Translations under genes and position numbers: made by a program
The notes under the pieces: generated by a model
What the model saw: the letters and a program-made list of their open reading frames with translations, nothing else
The model's database searches: none
What the model was told of the DNA's origin: nothing
Part shown: in pieces, positions 34,601-43,901 of the stretch
Numbering within the stretch: position 1 is the first letter of the stretch
How the letters are laid out: each line of letters opens with the position of its first letter
Assembly: GCF_025660655.1 (NCBI RefSeq)
Contig: NZ_JAOTIN010000004.1
Span: 62,001-126,000 of the forward strand
Origin: Streptococcus sp. CSL10205-OR2
GTDB lineage: Bacteria; Bacillota; Bacilli; Lactobacillales; Streptococcaceae
Length of the DNA stretch: 64,000 nt
Reading direction: 5' to 3'

Positions 34601-35446
34601 ATGAAAAAGATTCTCATAACGGGTGCTAATTCCTATATTGGCACCTCATTTGAAAAGTGGTTGACAACATCAAATGACAATTACATGATTCATACGCTTG
34701 ATGTGAAGAATAACGAATGGAAGACTCATGATTTTAGTAATTATAATTCAATATTTCATGTTGCAGCTATTGTTCACAAAAATGAAAAAAATGTGGAATC
34801 AAGTTTATACTATCAAGTTAATCGCGATCTTCCTTTTGCCATTGCAAAAAAAGCAAAAGAAGCAGGAGTTCCTCAGTTTATTTTTCTTAGTAGTATGAGT
34901 GTGTATGGTGATGGATTAGAAATAATTAATGATGCAACCCCTTTAAAACCTCAATCACACTATGCAAAATCAAAGTTTGAAGCTGAAGAGCTATTAACGA
35001 CACTAGTTTCAGATCAGTTTAATCTTGTTATCTTAAGACCTCCAATGGTTTATGGTCCAAAAGCAACAGGTAATTACACAAGATTATCCAAACTTTCTAA
35101 GCTAACACCAATTTTTCCAAATATCAACAATCAACGCAGTATGATTTTCATCGATAATCTTTCAGAATTTATCAAAAAAGCTGTTGATTTAAATCTTTCA
35201 GGTCTCTATTTCCCACAAAATAAGGAGTATGTTAATACTTCCAATCTAGTAAAAGAAATTCGTTTTTGCCACAATAGAAAAACACTATTAACTCATTTCT
35301 TCAATCCTATTATTTTATCACTGACAAGTATTAAGCCTCTCAGTAAATTATTTGGCAACTTGACTTATGATAAAAAACTTTCAAGTTATGATTTCAACTA
35401 TCAAGTGGTAAATTTTGAAGAATCAGTCAAAAAATCAGAACAATAA
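34601..35446 (+). CDS. NAD-dependent epimerase/4-reductase, WbpV/WreQ-like
   Basis: A 281-residue short-chain dehydrogenase: NAD-binding ITGANSYIGTSFEKWL at the start, LSSMSVYGDG, and the catalytic pair in YAKSKFEAEELL (Y-x3-K). The C-terminal region is variable. It directly follows the initiating transferase (ATG abuts the preceding stop). The set dehydratase, phosphosugar transferase and reductase mirrors systems that make and load UDP-QuiNAc. Other outcomes, such as UDP-FucNAc, cannot be excluded from sequence alone. Confidence 0.85.
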   Translation: MKKILITGANSYIGTSFEKWLTTSNDNYMIHTLDVKNNEWKTHDFSNYNSIFHVAAIVHKNEKNVESSLYYQVNRDLPFAIAKKAKEAGVPQFIFLSSMSVYGDGLEIINDATPLKPQSHYAKSKFEAEELLTTLVSDQFNLVILRPPMVYGPKATGNYTRLSKLSKLTPIFPNINNQRSMIFIDNLSEFIKKAVDLNLSGLYFPQNKEYVNTSNLVKEIRFCHNRKTLLTHFFNPIILSLTSIKPLSKLFGNLTYDKKLSSYDFNYQVVNFEESVKKSEQ

Positions 35447-35456
35447 GGAGTTAACA

Positions 35457-36461
35457 TTGTCTAATCTTCCTTTACGAGATAAAAAAATCTTATTTTTCTC
35501 TCCCTCTTTTTTTGGGTATGAAATAAAAATCAAAGATAAGATGATTGCACTTGGCGCTGATGTCTATTATTTTGATGAGCGTCCGATTACAAAAAGTTAT
35601 CAGAAAGCTTTATTAAAAGTAAATCCAAATATATTTTCTCATAGAACTGAACGCTACTTTTTTAATATTCTTGAGAAAGTTAAGGATATTAAATTTGATT
35701 ATGTTTTCTTCTTAAAGTGTGAAATGCCTACTATAAAGGTCATGAAAACCTATCGAAACCACTTTAAAGAATCTAAATTTTGCCTTTATATGTGGGATTC
35801 TCTTTCAAATGTTGTTAATATCGAAAAAAAACTTTCTTTTTTTGATGATATTTACAGTTTTGATGTTGATGATAGTAAACGTAATGATAATATTAACTTT
35901 AGACCTTTATTTTATGCTGATGATTTTCAAATAAAGCATTCTTTAAGTGAAAACTTTACCTATGATTTATGTTTTTTAGGTACTATTCATTCAGACCGCT
36001 ATAAAGTTATTAGCCAAGTGAAAAGAATTGCTAAGAAAAACAACCTCAAAACGTTTTTCTTCAATTTTTTGCAGAGTCGTTTTATGTATGACTTTTATAA
36101 ACTAACCAAGGAAGAATTTAAAGACACTAGACCATCAGATTTTAGTTTTGATAAGATGTCAAGTATTGAAATAGCAGATGTCGTTTCACAATCGAAAATA
36201 GTCTTAGACATTCAGCATCCTAAACAGACTGGTTTAACGATGAGAACGATTGAGATGATTGGAATGCATAAAAAAATCATTACTACCAATGCTGCAATTA
36301 AGCAATATGATTTCTACAATCCTAATAATATTAGTGTTATTGATAGAGAAGATGTTAAGATTGATGTTTCTTTTTTTGATAAACCCTATGAACCACTAGA
36401 TGAAGAAATATACTATCACTATAGTTTAGAGGCATGGGTCCTTGAAATGCTTAAGGAGTGA
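35457..36461 (+). CDS. glycosyltransferase, CgeB-like
   Basis: A 334-residue cytoplasmic protein resembling the CgeB/glycosyltransferase-1-like group: ILFFSPSFFGYEIKIKDKM at the start, FDYVFFLKCE, LYMWDSL, and a GT-B C-terminal part with VSQSKIVLDIQHPKQTGLTMRTIEMIGMHKKIITTN. Acceptor and donor are unknown. The start is taken as TTG 35457 because AAGGAG lies 6 nt upstream; the in-frame ATG further up falls inside the previous gene. Confidence 0.78.
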   Translation: MSNLPLRDKKILFFSPSFFGYEIKIKDKMIALGADVYYFDERPITKSYQKALLKVNPNIFSHRTERYFFNILEKVKDIKFDYVFFLKCEMPTIKVMKTYRNHFKESKFCLYMWDSLSNVVNIEKKLSFFDDIYSFDVDDSKRNDNINFRPLFYADDFQIKHSLSENFTYDLCFLGTIHSDRYKVISQVKRIAKKNNLKTFFFNFLQSRFMYDFYKLTKEEFKDTRPSDFSFDKMSSIEIADVVSQSKIVLDIQHPKQTGLTMRTIEMIGMHKKIITTNAAIKQYDFYNPNNISVIDREDVKIDVSFFDKPYEPLDEEIYYHYSLEAWVLEMLKE

Positions 36462-36463
36462 AA

Positions 36464-37018
36464 ATGAAAATACGCAAACTTTGGTGGTGGCTTCGCTTAC
36501 TACTACGTCGGCCTTTTTTTAATAAAATAGGCAAATCTTCCTATTTGGGACCATCTGTTTCATTAATCGGTACTAAGAATATTACTATTGGTAATCAGGT
36601 TAGAATTTTCCCCGGAAACCGTATGGAAACATATAATAGTGGTACTATCATTATTGAAGATAATTGTTCTATCGGGCAAAATTTTCACATTATTTCAGAT
36701 AAAACTAATCTTTTAATTGGAAAAAACACCACTATTTCAGGTAATGTTTTTATTACAAATGTCAATCATTCTTATGAAAAAATTGATATTCATATTTTAG
36801 AACAACCAATGAAAAATATTGAAACAACTATTGGTGATAATTGTTTTATTGGTTTTGGTGTAGCAATTCAAGCTGGGACTAAGTTAGGAAAACAATGCAT
36901 AGTTGGGTCAAATTCAGTTGTGAAAGGTGAGTTTCCAGATTATTCTGTTATTGTTGGTTCACCTGCAAAAATTATAAAAACTTTTAATAAGGAGACTTTA
37001 CAGTGGGAGAAGGTATAA
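36464..37018 (+). CDS. hexapeptide-repeat O-acetyltransferase
   Basis: A 184-residue left-handed beta-helix acyltransferase (WbbJ/maltose-acetyltransferase-like). Hexapeptide turns run from residue 28 to 165 (GKSSYLGPSV, TKNITIGNQ, EDNCSIGQNF, GKNTTISGNV, GDNCFIGFGV, GKQCIVGSNSV), with the catalytic His in FITNVNHSY and the standard ending IVGSPAKIIKTF. It probably O-acetylates a capsule sugar. ATG 36464 follows AAGGAG; it overlaps the next gene by 16 nt. Confidence 0.9.
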   Translation: MKIRKLWWWLRLLLRRPFFNKIGKSSYLGPSVSLIGTKNITIGNQVRIFPGNRMETYNSGTIIIEDNCSIGQNFHIISDKTNLLIGKNTTISGNVFITNVNHSYEKIDIHILEQPMKNIETTIGDNCFIGFGVAIQAGTKLGKQCIVGSNSVVKGEFPDYSVIVGSPAKIIKTFNKETLQWEKV

Positions 37019-37818
37019 AAAATGCTTCAATTTCTGTTATTATTCCAGCTTATAATGCTGAAAAAACCATTATTCCAACATTGAAGTCAGTTATTAATCA
37101 ATCAAGAAGAGATTTAATTCTTGAAGTTTTAGTTATTAATGATGGTTCCACTGATAAAACAGAAGAGCTTATTAAACAGTTTATTTCTAAAAATTTAGTA
37201 CTTCCAATTATACTTTTTAATAAAGAAAATGGAGGCGTTTCATCTGCAAGAAATGTAGGATTGAAACATGCTAAAGGAGAATGGATCGCTTTATTAGATT
37301 CAGATGATGAGTGGTTTGATAAAAAGCTTGAAATTCAATCAGAAGTTATTAAAAAAAATCCTCAAATTGACCTTCTTGGAGGCAATCATCTTGATAAACC
37401 AATATCAATTTTAGGGAAAAAAATCACAACTTTATATAGACCTACAATTCAAGAAATTTTAATAAAATCATTACCTCAACCTTCAACAGCAATATTTAGA
37501 AGAAAAATATACGAAGAAATTGGTGGGTATGATGAGAGTCGAAATTATGCTGAAGACGGTCAATTTTTTAACAAGATTTGCGTTAATTATAATTTCTATT
37601 ATATTCCAGATCAACTTGTTATTTATGATAATGGTAAGAGGGGGTTCGGAGTTCGAGGTCTTTCTGGAAACATTGTAGCCATGCAAGATGGAATAAGAAA
37701 AAATTTGAAAGAACTAAGAGAAAGAAAAGATATAACTCTTCTTTTTTACATTTTTATCACAATATTTAGTGAACTAAAATATTTTAGAAGAATTGTATTA
37801 ACGAAATTAAGTAAATGA
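37003..37818 (+). CDS. family 2 glycosyltransferase
   Basis: A 271-residue GT-A enzyme: SVIIPAYNAEKTIIPTLKSV, VINDGSTDKTEEL, the metal-binding LLDSDDEWF and an acceptor-side YAEDGQFFNKIC. It adds one sugar of the repeat unit at the inner membrane face; its specificity cannot be read. The start is GTG 37003 with GGAG 8 nt upstream, inside the end of the acetyltransferase gene. Confidence 0.92.
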   Translation: MGEGIKNASISVIIPAYNAEKTIIPTLKSVINQSRRDLILEVLVINDGSTDKTEELIKQFISKNLVLPIILFNKENGGVSSARNVGLKHAKGEWIALLDSDDEWFDKKLEIQSEVIKKNPQIDLLGGNHLDKPISILGKKITTLYRPTIQEILIKSLPQPSTAIFRRKIYEEIGGYDESRNYAEDGQFFNKICVNYNFYYIPDQLVIYDNGKRGFGVRGLSGNIVAMQDGIRKNLKELRERKDITLLFYIFITIFSELKYFRRIVLTKLSK

Positions 37819-38915
37819 AAAAATTATTATTTTATGTCAATAGCATGAATGCCTATGGAGGTATTGAAAGGGTTATCTCTAATCTTGCTAATTCTTTAGT
37901 TGATAATTTTGAAATCACTATTCTAGTAAAAGACAACCCAATCTCGTCTTATCCATTGAATCCAAAAATAAAAATCGAGTCTCTTGATACTGCTTTGGTG
38001 ATGGATATGTCTTCACGATTGAAAAGAATTTTTAGTGTGCCAGTTAATATTGTTAATTCAGTGAGAGTTTTAAAAAAATACTTTAAAACACACCATTTTG
38101 ATCTTGTTTATACCGCTTATATTACAAATGGTCTTGAAATTTATCTAGCTGAAAAAAATCTTAGGAAAAAATTGGTTGCCTCAGAACATGCTTCTTATTA
38201 TGCTTATAACTCAGTCTATCAAAGAATGAAAACATTTTTATATCCTAGGTTAAAGATTATTTCAGTTCCAACTACTATGGATACTGAAATTTATCAAAAC
38301 AAAGGCTATCATGCGGTTTATATTCCACATTTATCAACTTTTTCTGCCTCACCACTTGTTTCAAAAGACACTAAAACTATCATCAATGTTGGTCGCCTAA
38401 CAAGTGATAAACAACAGCAAATGTTGTTAGAAATTTGGCAATTGGTGAATCAAAAATTACCAGAACATCATTGGAAATTACAAATTATTGGTAGTGGTGA
38501 AGAAGAAAATCACTTGAAAAATTTTGCACGTTCTAACAAGATCGCAAATGTTAGTTTTATTCCTCATACATCAAAAATCACTGACTATTATCAAAAGGCA
38601 GAATTGTTTGTCTTTACCTCTAAAATGGAGGGATTTGGCATGGTTTTATTAGAAGCGATGTCTTTTGGAGTACCTTGTATTTCATTTGATTCACCAAGTG
38701 GTCCACGTGATATTGTAAAAGATGAAAACAATGGTTATTTAATTCCATGTTATGATAAAGAGTTATTTGCCAATAGAATTTGTGAATTTATCACTAAAAA
38801 TAATAATGACAAAGAACAAATGAAAAAAGCTGCTTTAGATACAATCATAAACTGGGACAATGATGCTATTATTCAAAAATGGCTTAACGTATTTAATGAT
38901 TTGGAGAAAAATTAA
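37815..38915 (+). CDS. family 4 glycosyltransferase
   Basis: A 366-residue GT-B retaining transferase: MKKLLFYVNSMNAYGGIERVISNLA at the N-terminus, NVGRLTSDKQQQMLLEIW near the domain boundary, and the donor-binding EGFGMVLLEAMSFGVPCISFDSPSGPRDIV. It is similar to galactosyl- or GalNAc-transferases of capsule loci, but the substrate is unproven. Its ATG overlaps the preceding stop by four bases (ATGA), and it hands over to the next gene by the same one-base type of overlap. Confidence 0.92.
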   Translation: MKKLLFYVNSMNAYGGIERVISNLANSLVDNFEITILVKDNPISSYPLNPKIKIESLDTALVMDMSSRLKRIFSVPVNIVNSVRVLKKYFKTHHFDLVYTAYITNGLEIYLAEKNLRKKLVASEHASYYAYNSVYQRMKTFLYPRLKIISVPTTMDTEIYQNKGYHAVYIPHLSTFSASPLVSKDTKTIINVGRLTSDKQQQMLLEIWQLVNQKLPEHHWKLQIIGSGEEENHLKNFARSNKIANVSFIPHTSKITDYYQKAELFVFTSKMEGFGMVLLEAMSFGVPCISFDSPSGPRDIVKDENNGYLIPCYDKELFANRICEFITKNNNDKEQMKKAALDTIINWDNDAIIQKWLNVFNDLEKN

Positions 38916-40048
38916 TGAAAACAATTGCTTTTTATTTACCACAATTCCATGCTATTCCAGAAAATGATGAATGGTGGGGAGAAGGTTTTACAGAATGGAC
39001 AAATATGAAATCTGCTGAACCATTATTTGATGGTCACTACCAGCCACGAATTCCTCTCAATCATAATTATTACAATTTACTAGATGATAAGACTATGGAG
39101 TGGCAAGTTAAGTTGGCACAAGAAAGTGGTTTATACGGTTTTTGTTTCTACCATTATTGGTTTGACGGGCATATGCTTCTTGAAAAACCAATGGAAAACA
39201 TGTTGAAGAATGATAACATCAACTTTCCCTACACAATTTGCTGGGCTAATGAGCCATGGACTAATGCTTGGAAAGCAGATGGGAACACCAAAACACTTAT
39301 TGCACAACGCTACGGTGATAAAGCTGAGTGGAAAGACCATTTTGACTACCTACTGCAATTCTTCAAAGATAAAAACTATATTCTAGTTGATGGAAAACCT
39401 TTACTCGTTTTATATCGTCCAGAAATTGTTGAACGCTTAAATGAGATGCTGGATTACTGGCAAGAACTAGCAGTAGAAGCTGGTTTTCCTGGTATGTGTT
39501 TTGCTTACCAACAAGTTTCTTATTATTTACTTGATGATAAAGATGAAAGCAGATTTCGTTATCGTATTGAGTACCAACCAGGTTATGCCCGATATGATGC
39601 TCAAAAAAATGCTGGTGGTATAAAAAGTAAGTTATTAACTGTCAAAACAGGTATCAGAGGTATGGCTTCTAAGGTTGATAAAGCTTTGGGTACTAATATT
39701 GCTGGTAATCTTACAAAACAAGGTCTTAGTTTTGAAGATTATGATGAATTATGCCAAGCAATCATCAATCGTCACGGTGACGATGAAAAATCTGTTGCAG
39801 GCATGTTTGTTGACTGGGATAATACACCAAGAAGAGGTAATAAAGGCCGTGTTTGTATTGGTTCAACGCCTGATAAATTCAAAAAATACATGACAAAGCA
39901 AATTGAAAATGTTAAAAATACTTATCATAATGATATGATTTTCATTTTTGCTTGGAATGAATGGGCTGAAGGTGGTTATTTAGAACCTGATGAAAGATAC
40001 CAATATGGCTATCTCGATGCATTAAAAGAAAGTCTTAATAATGAATAA
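38915..40048 (+). CDS. WbsX-like (GH99-related) polysaccharide protein
   Basis: A 377-residue protein of the glycosyltransferase-WbsX-like domain family, which is structurally akin to GH99 endo-mannosidases. Diagnostic stretches are AFYLPQFHAIPENDEWWGEGFTEW, GFCFYHYWFDG, WANEPWT and FAWNEWAEGGYLEPD. In capsule and O-antigen loci it co-occurs with glycosyltransferases, but whether it transfers or hydrolyses sugars is unsettled. No signal peptide, so it acts in the cytoplasm. Overlaps: last base of the previous gene and 8 nt with wzy. Confidence 0.88.
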   Translation: MKTIAFYLPQFHAIPENDEWWGEGFTEWTNMKSAEPLFDGHYQPRIPLNHNYYNLLDDKTMEWQVKLAQESGLYGFCFYHYWFDGHMLLEKPMENMLKNDNINFPYTICWANEPWTNAWKADGNTKTLIAQRYGDKAEWKDHFDYLLQFFKDKNYILVDGKPLLVLYRPEIVERLNEMLDYWQELAVEAGFPGMCFAYQQVSYYLLDDKDESRFRYRIEYQPGYARYDAQKNAGGIKSKLLTVKTGIRGMASKVDKALGTNIAGNLTKQGLSFEDYDELCQAIINRHGDDEKSVAGMFVDWDNTPRRGNKGRVCIGSTPDKFKKYMTKQIENVKNTYHNDMIFIFAWNEWAEGGYLEPDERYQYGYLDALKESLNNE

Positions 40049-41531
40049 TAAAAAAAGCACAGTGTTTTCTATACCAAGCTACGCAGCTTTCTTAATTCTT
40101 TTTGTTTTTTTTGGTATTATACTTAATATTACCTTAAATGCTTTTGATGTTAGTTTGATTGATAAGCTAACGATAGCAACAGCATTTGTCTTTGTTTCTT
40201 ATTGCTACATATTTGCTATTTTGTTAAAGCTGTACCGACAAATTAGCTTTCTATTTATTTTTATTTTATTAAGTATTCCATTTTCTTATGGACAACATTT
40301 TGTGGCAATATTTGACTATGATTATTTAAGATACTACCAAAATTTTCACATTCTTGATGGGAGATTAGCGGATTCTAGTATCATTAATGCCACTTTTATG
40401 ATTATCATCTTCCTCTTATTACTAACTTTTGGTTATATTATGGTCAATGATAGATATAAAAATGACTTTAGTGAAGCTGTTATAGAAAAACCGACTAAAG
40501 AGAATACCAAACATTATTCTATCTACAGTTTAGTTGCCATTATTTTCCTGATAATTTCTATTTATCCTGCCTTTAAAGAGGTTTATGCGCAATATAGTCT
40601 TAGTCAGCAGTTTGGCTATTTAATGAGAAGACAGATTGAAAATCAATGGAATTATCACGAAATTTTAGGTGTTTCCCTGCGAGAAATTTATATTGCAGAT
40701 TGGTTCTTACCAGCAATTTATATGCTAATCATGTCTATTTCTAAAAAAAGACTCAGATGGATTCCATACTCTATCTTAATGGTTTATAGCATGATATATA
40801 TGTTGACTGGTTCTCGTTTTACATTGATAAAAATCTTTTTAAATATCTTTTTGATTGAGTATCTCTGGCATAAATCTATTAAAAAGAAACATCTTAAATA
40901 TTTGCCAATTGTTCTTTTCCCTCTTATCATTGTTTTAGGGATTCTAACTAATTTAAGAGGCTCTGCAGGTTACTCCATTCAATCGATTGCAGATAGTGTT
41001 TTTGATTATCTTACTGGAAGACCTTTTAGTTCAATTTTCTGGGAAACGGGAATTACTTTTACAACGGTAAGTAATGTCATTGATAAAGTACCAAGTGTTT
41101 TACCGTTTTTTAATGGGAAATCATTTATTGGTGCCATTATTATCTGTTTACCTGATTTTCTAAGATTTGGCTTTACAGATACTTATACGTTAACAATTAG
41201 CAGTTCATTATCGCCACTTTACTATAATACAAATAATTTTGGCTACGGTTCTTCTATTTACGCTGAACAGTTTTATAATTTTGGTTATCTGTATTTCATA
41301 TTTGCTGGTCTTATCGGATCAGGGATAGGTTTTTTAGAGAAGAAATTGCTTGAAAGTAATGCTAAACGAAAAATAGCAACTTTTTTAACCATTTCATTTA
41401 TTTTAGGAGAACTCTTGTACTCTGTGAGAAATGATCTCTATGCAATTCCAAGATTAGCCCTGTTTAGTCTGGGAATACCATTATTTACCATATTTATTTT
41501 AAAAATAGTCAATCGCTCATTAAAAAGATAA
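40041..41531 (+). CDS. wzy: capsule repeat-unit polymerase (Wzy-like)
   Basis: A 496-residue integral membrane protein with about 11-13 helices and one large outside loop (about residues 310-400, including YNTNNFGYGSSIYAEQFYNFGY), the usual layout of O-antigen/oligosaccharide repeat-unit polymerases. Sequence conservation in this class is low, so the call rests on topology, size and its place beside the flippase. It would polymerise lipid-linked repeat units on the outer face, governed by CpsC/CpsD. Confidence 0.82.
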   Translation: MNNKKSTVFSIPSYAAFLILFVFFGIILNITLNAFDVSLIDKLTIATAFVFVSYCYIFAILLKLYRQISFLFIFILLSIPFSYGQHFVAIFDYDYLRYYQNFHILDGRLADSSIINATFMIIIFLLLLTFGYIMVNDRYKNDFSEAVIEKPTKENTKHYSIYSLVAIIFLIISIYPAFKEVYAQYSLSQQFGYLMRRQIENQWNYHEILGVSLREIYIADWFLPAIYMLIMSISKKRLRWIPYSILMVYSMIYMLTGSRFTLIKIFLNIFLIEYLWHKSIKKKHLKYLPIVLFPLIIVLGILTNLRGSAGYSIQSIADSVFDYLTGRPFSSIFWETGITFTTVSNVIDKVPSVLPFFNGKSFIGAIIICLPDFLRFGFTDTYTLTISSSLSPLYYNTNNFGYGSSIYAEQFYNFGYLYFIFAGLIGSGIGFLEKKLLESNAKRKIATFLTISFILGELLYSVRNDLYAIPRLALFSLGIPLFTIFILKIVNRSLKR

Positions 41532-41564
41532 TTAATTAAAAAGATAAAAGATAGGAGTTTCTAG

Positions 41565-42401
41565 ATGAAAGTACTCGTTACAGGAGCAAATGGTTTTCTT
41601 GGAGTTGGTATTGTCAAACAATTACTTGATGAAAATATCGATGTTATCGCTACGGATTTTAAACTAGACCATGTTGATGAAAGAGCTACAAAAGTAGCTT
41701 CAAATCTATTTGAAGTTAAAGATCCTTATAATGCTTTTGGACAACCTGATGTGGTACTACATTTGGCATGGAAAGATGGTTTTGTTCATAACGCAGATAG
41801 CCATTTATTAAAACTGCCTAATCACCATACGTTCTTGAAGAAGCTATTTGAAAGTGATGTTAAGAAAATTGCGGTGTTGGGAACAATGCATGAAATTGGT
41901 TTTCATGAAGGTAGTGTTGATGAAAACTCAGCCTGTCAACCCTTGAGCCTATATGGTATCGCAAAGAATGCCCTAAGATTAGATGCTGAATATCTAGATA
42001 AACTTTACCATAAAAAACTACAATGGTTACGTGGTTTTTACATTGTTAATAACACTGAACACGGCTCATCAATTTTTTCTAAAATTGTTCAATCTGTGAA
42101 AAACGGTGATAAAGAATTTCCGTTCACAATGGGTCTTAACCAATTTGACTTTCTTGATTATCCTGAATTTTGTCAACAAGTTACTGCAGCCATTCTTCAA
42201 GATGATATCTTAGGAACAATCAATATTTGTTCTGGACGTCCGGAAAAATTAGCCGATCGTGTTGAACGATTTATTTCTGAAAATCATTTTGATATTCGAT
42301 TACAATACGGAACCTTCCCAGATCGACCATATGATTCAAAAGCTATTTGGGGCAATAATCAAAAAATTACACAAATAATGGCAAATAAAGTCAAACAATA
42401 A
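41565..42401 (+). CDS. NAD-dependent sugar epimerase/reductase (SDR)
   Basis: A 278-residue short-chain dehydrogenase: VTGANGFLGVGIVKQLL (NAD-binding), VLHLAWKDGF, VLGTMHEIG (catalytic Ser/Thr strand) and YGIAKNAL (Y-x3-K). The LHLAW and GTMHEIG pattern resembles nucleotide-4-keto-6-deoxyhexose reductases such as 6-deoxy-talose dehydrogenase-type enzymes, but this is a soft guess. TAGGAG precedes ATG 41565. It supplies or finishes a sugar nucleotide for the repeat. Confidence 0.82.
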   Translation: MKVLVTGANGFLGVGIVKQLLDENIDVIATDFKLDHVDERATKVASNLFEVKDPYNAFGQPDVVLHLAWKDGFVHNADSHLLKLPNHHTFLKKLFESDVKKIAVLGTMHEIGFHEGSVDENSACQPLSLYGIAKNALRLDAEYLDKLYHKKLQWLRGFYIVNNTEHGSSIFSKIVQSVKNGDKEFPFTMGLNQFDFLDYPEFCQQVTAAILQDDILGTINICSGRPEKLADRVERFISENHFDIRLQYGTFPDRPYDSKAIWGNNQKITQIMANKVKQ

Positions 42402-42428
42402 GTATTATTCATACACTGAGGAGTGGTG

Positions 42429-43886
42429 ATGTCACAAAAATCTCTTACAAAAAATAGTTTCTATTTTTTAATATATAATACACTCAATATTCTCTTTCCC
42501 TTGATAACTGGAATTTATGTCTCTAGGACATTGCTCCAAGTTAATATTGGTGAAGTTGCCTATGCACAAAACATTACACAATATTTTGTTACCTTTGCTT
42601 TTTTGGGTATTCCAACTTATGGAATGAGAGAAATATCTAAAGTGAGAAAAGATAGTGAACAAACAGCAAAATTATTTTCTGAATTATTTATTATCAATCT
42701 CGTTTCAACCATCACATTTTTAAGTCTCTATATCGTTCTCGTTTTATCCATTTCACAGTTTCGAAATAATTTAGTATTATATGTTATTACCGGCTGTGCT
42801 ATCGCTTTAAATGCCATGGAAATTTCTTGGTTTTATGAAGGACTTGAAGAATTTGGTTTCATTTCGATTAGAAATTTTATTTTTAAAATTTTATCATTTC
42901 TTCTTTTAATACTTCTGGTAAAATCACCTTCTGATTATCTATGGTATGCTGCGATAACAGTCATTGGAACTGCGGGAAACTACATTGTCAACATGTTTCA
43001 TGTGCCAAAGTTTCTTAAAAAAATAGTTTTAAAAAATCTTGAATTTAAACGCCATATGAAGCCTATACTCTATCTGGTCGCAGTCAATTTAGCTATTGAA
43101 ATATACACTCTTGTTGATATTACCATGCTAGGTGTATTTGCTTCCAAACAAAGCATAGCCATCTATTCCTACGCTAGTAAAATTCAAAAGATTCTTCTTC
43201 AGGTTATTAATTCCTTTACTATTGTTGTTGTACCAAGAATTTCTCTTTATTATAAAGAGAAGAAGTTTGATGACTTTAACTTGGTTTTATCACGTACCTT
43301 GAATTTAATTCTTTTACTAGCTTTACCGATTATTGTTGGTATTTTCATTACTTCAAATGACATTATTACCCTGTTATACGGAGTAAATTATTTACCCTCA
43401 GCTAGTGTTCTTAAAATTTTGTCATTGATGATTACAGTTTCTCCAATCGGCTATTTACTAGGTTCACGTGTCATGCTCGCAACAGGCAATGAATCTAAAA
43501 TGCTAATTGCTGTTTTCATTGGTGCAGTTGTTAATTTCATTGGTAATTTCTTTCTCATTCAGCAATTCTCAGAATACGGTTCAGCTATAGCTTCAGTGAT
43601 TGGAGAAATAGTTGTTATGGTTGTTTATATTAACTTTGGAAGAAGATATTTTAAGCTGAAACCATTAAGAACAAATCTTTCGAAAATCATTAAAGCAACT
43701 GTAGCTATGTTCTTAGTTATTGCTGTTTATCAAATGTTTCAATTACCGCTTATTATAAAAATTATTTCTGAAATTATAATTGCTGCTGTGATTTATTTTG
43801 GTATGTTATATCTACTCAAAGAAGAAACAATTGATACTAACTTGAATAAGATACTAAGGCGTTTTGGTTTTAAAACGCTTGGATAG
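42429..43886 (+). CDS. wzx: repeat-unit flippase (Wzx, MOP superfamily)
   Basis: A 485-residue polytopic protein with about 12-14 helices, beginning SLTKNSFYFLIYNTLNILFPLITGIYVSR, the standard opening of the polysaccharide transporter family, and a central VDITMLGVFASKQSIAIYSYASKI. It flips undecaprenyl-linked repeats across the membrane. ATG 42429 is preferred over two upstream GTGs because GAGGAG ends 5 nt before it. Confidence 0.93.
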   Translation: MSQKSLTKNSFYFLIYNTLNILFPLITGIYVSRTLLQVNIGEVAYAQNITQYFVTFAFLGIPTYGMREISKVRKDSEQTAKLFSELFIINLVSTITFLSLYIVLVLSISQFRNNLVLYVITGCAIALNAMEISWFYEGLEEFGFISIRNFIFKILSFLLLILLVKSPSDYLWYAAITVIGTAGNYIVNMFHVPKFLKKIVLKNLEFKRHMKPILYLVAVNLAIEIYTLVDITMLGVFASKQSIAIYSYASKIQKILLQVINSFTIVVVPRISLYYKEKKFDDFNLVLSRTLNLILLLALPIIVGIFITSNDIITLLYGVNYLPSASVLKILSLMITVSPIGYLLGSRVMLATGNESKMLIAVFIGAVVNFIGNFFLIQQFSEYGSAIASVIGEIVVMVVYINFGRRYFKLKPLRTNLSKIIKATVAMFLVIAVYQMFQLPLIIKIISEIIIAAVIYFGMLYLLKEETIDTNLNKILRRFGFKTLG

Positions 43887-43901
43887 AAAGGTCATGATAT
43901 T

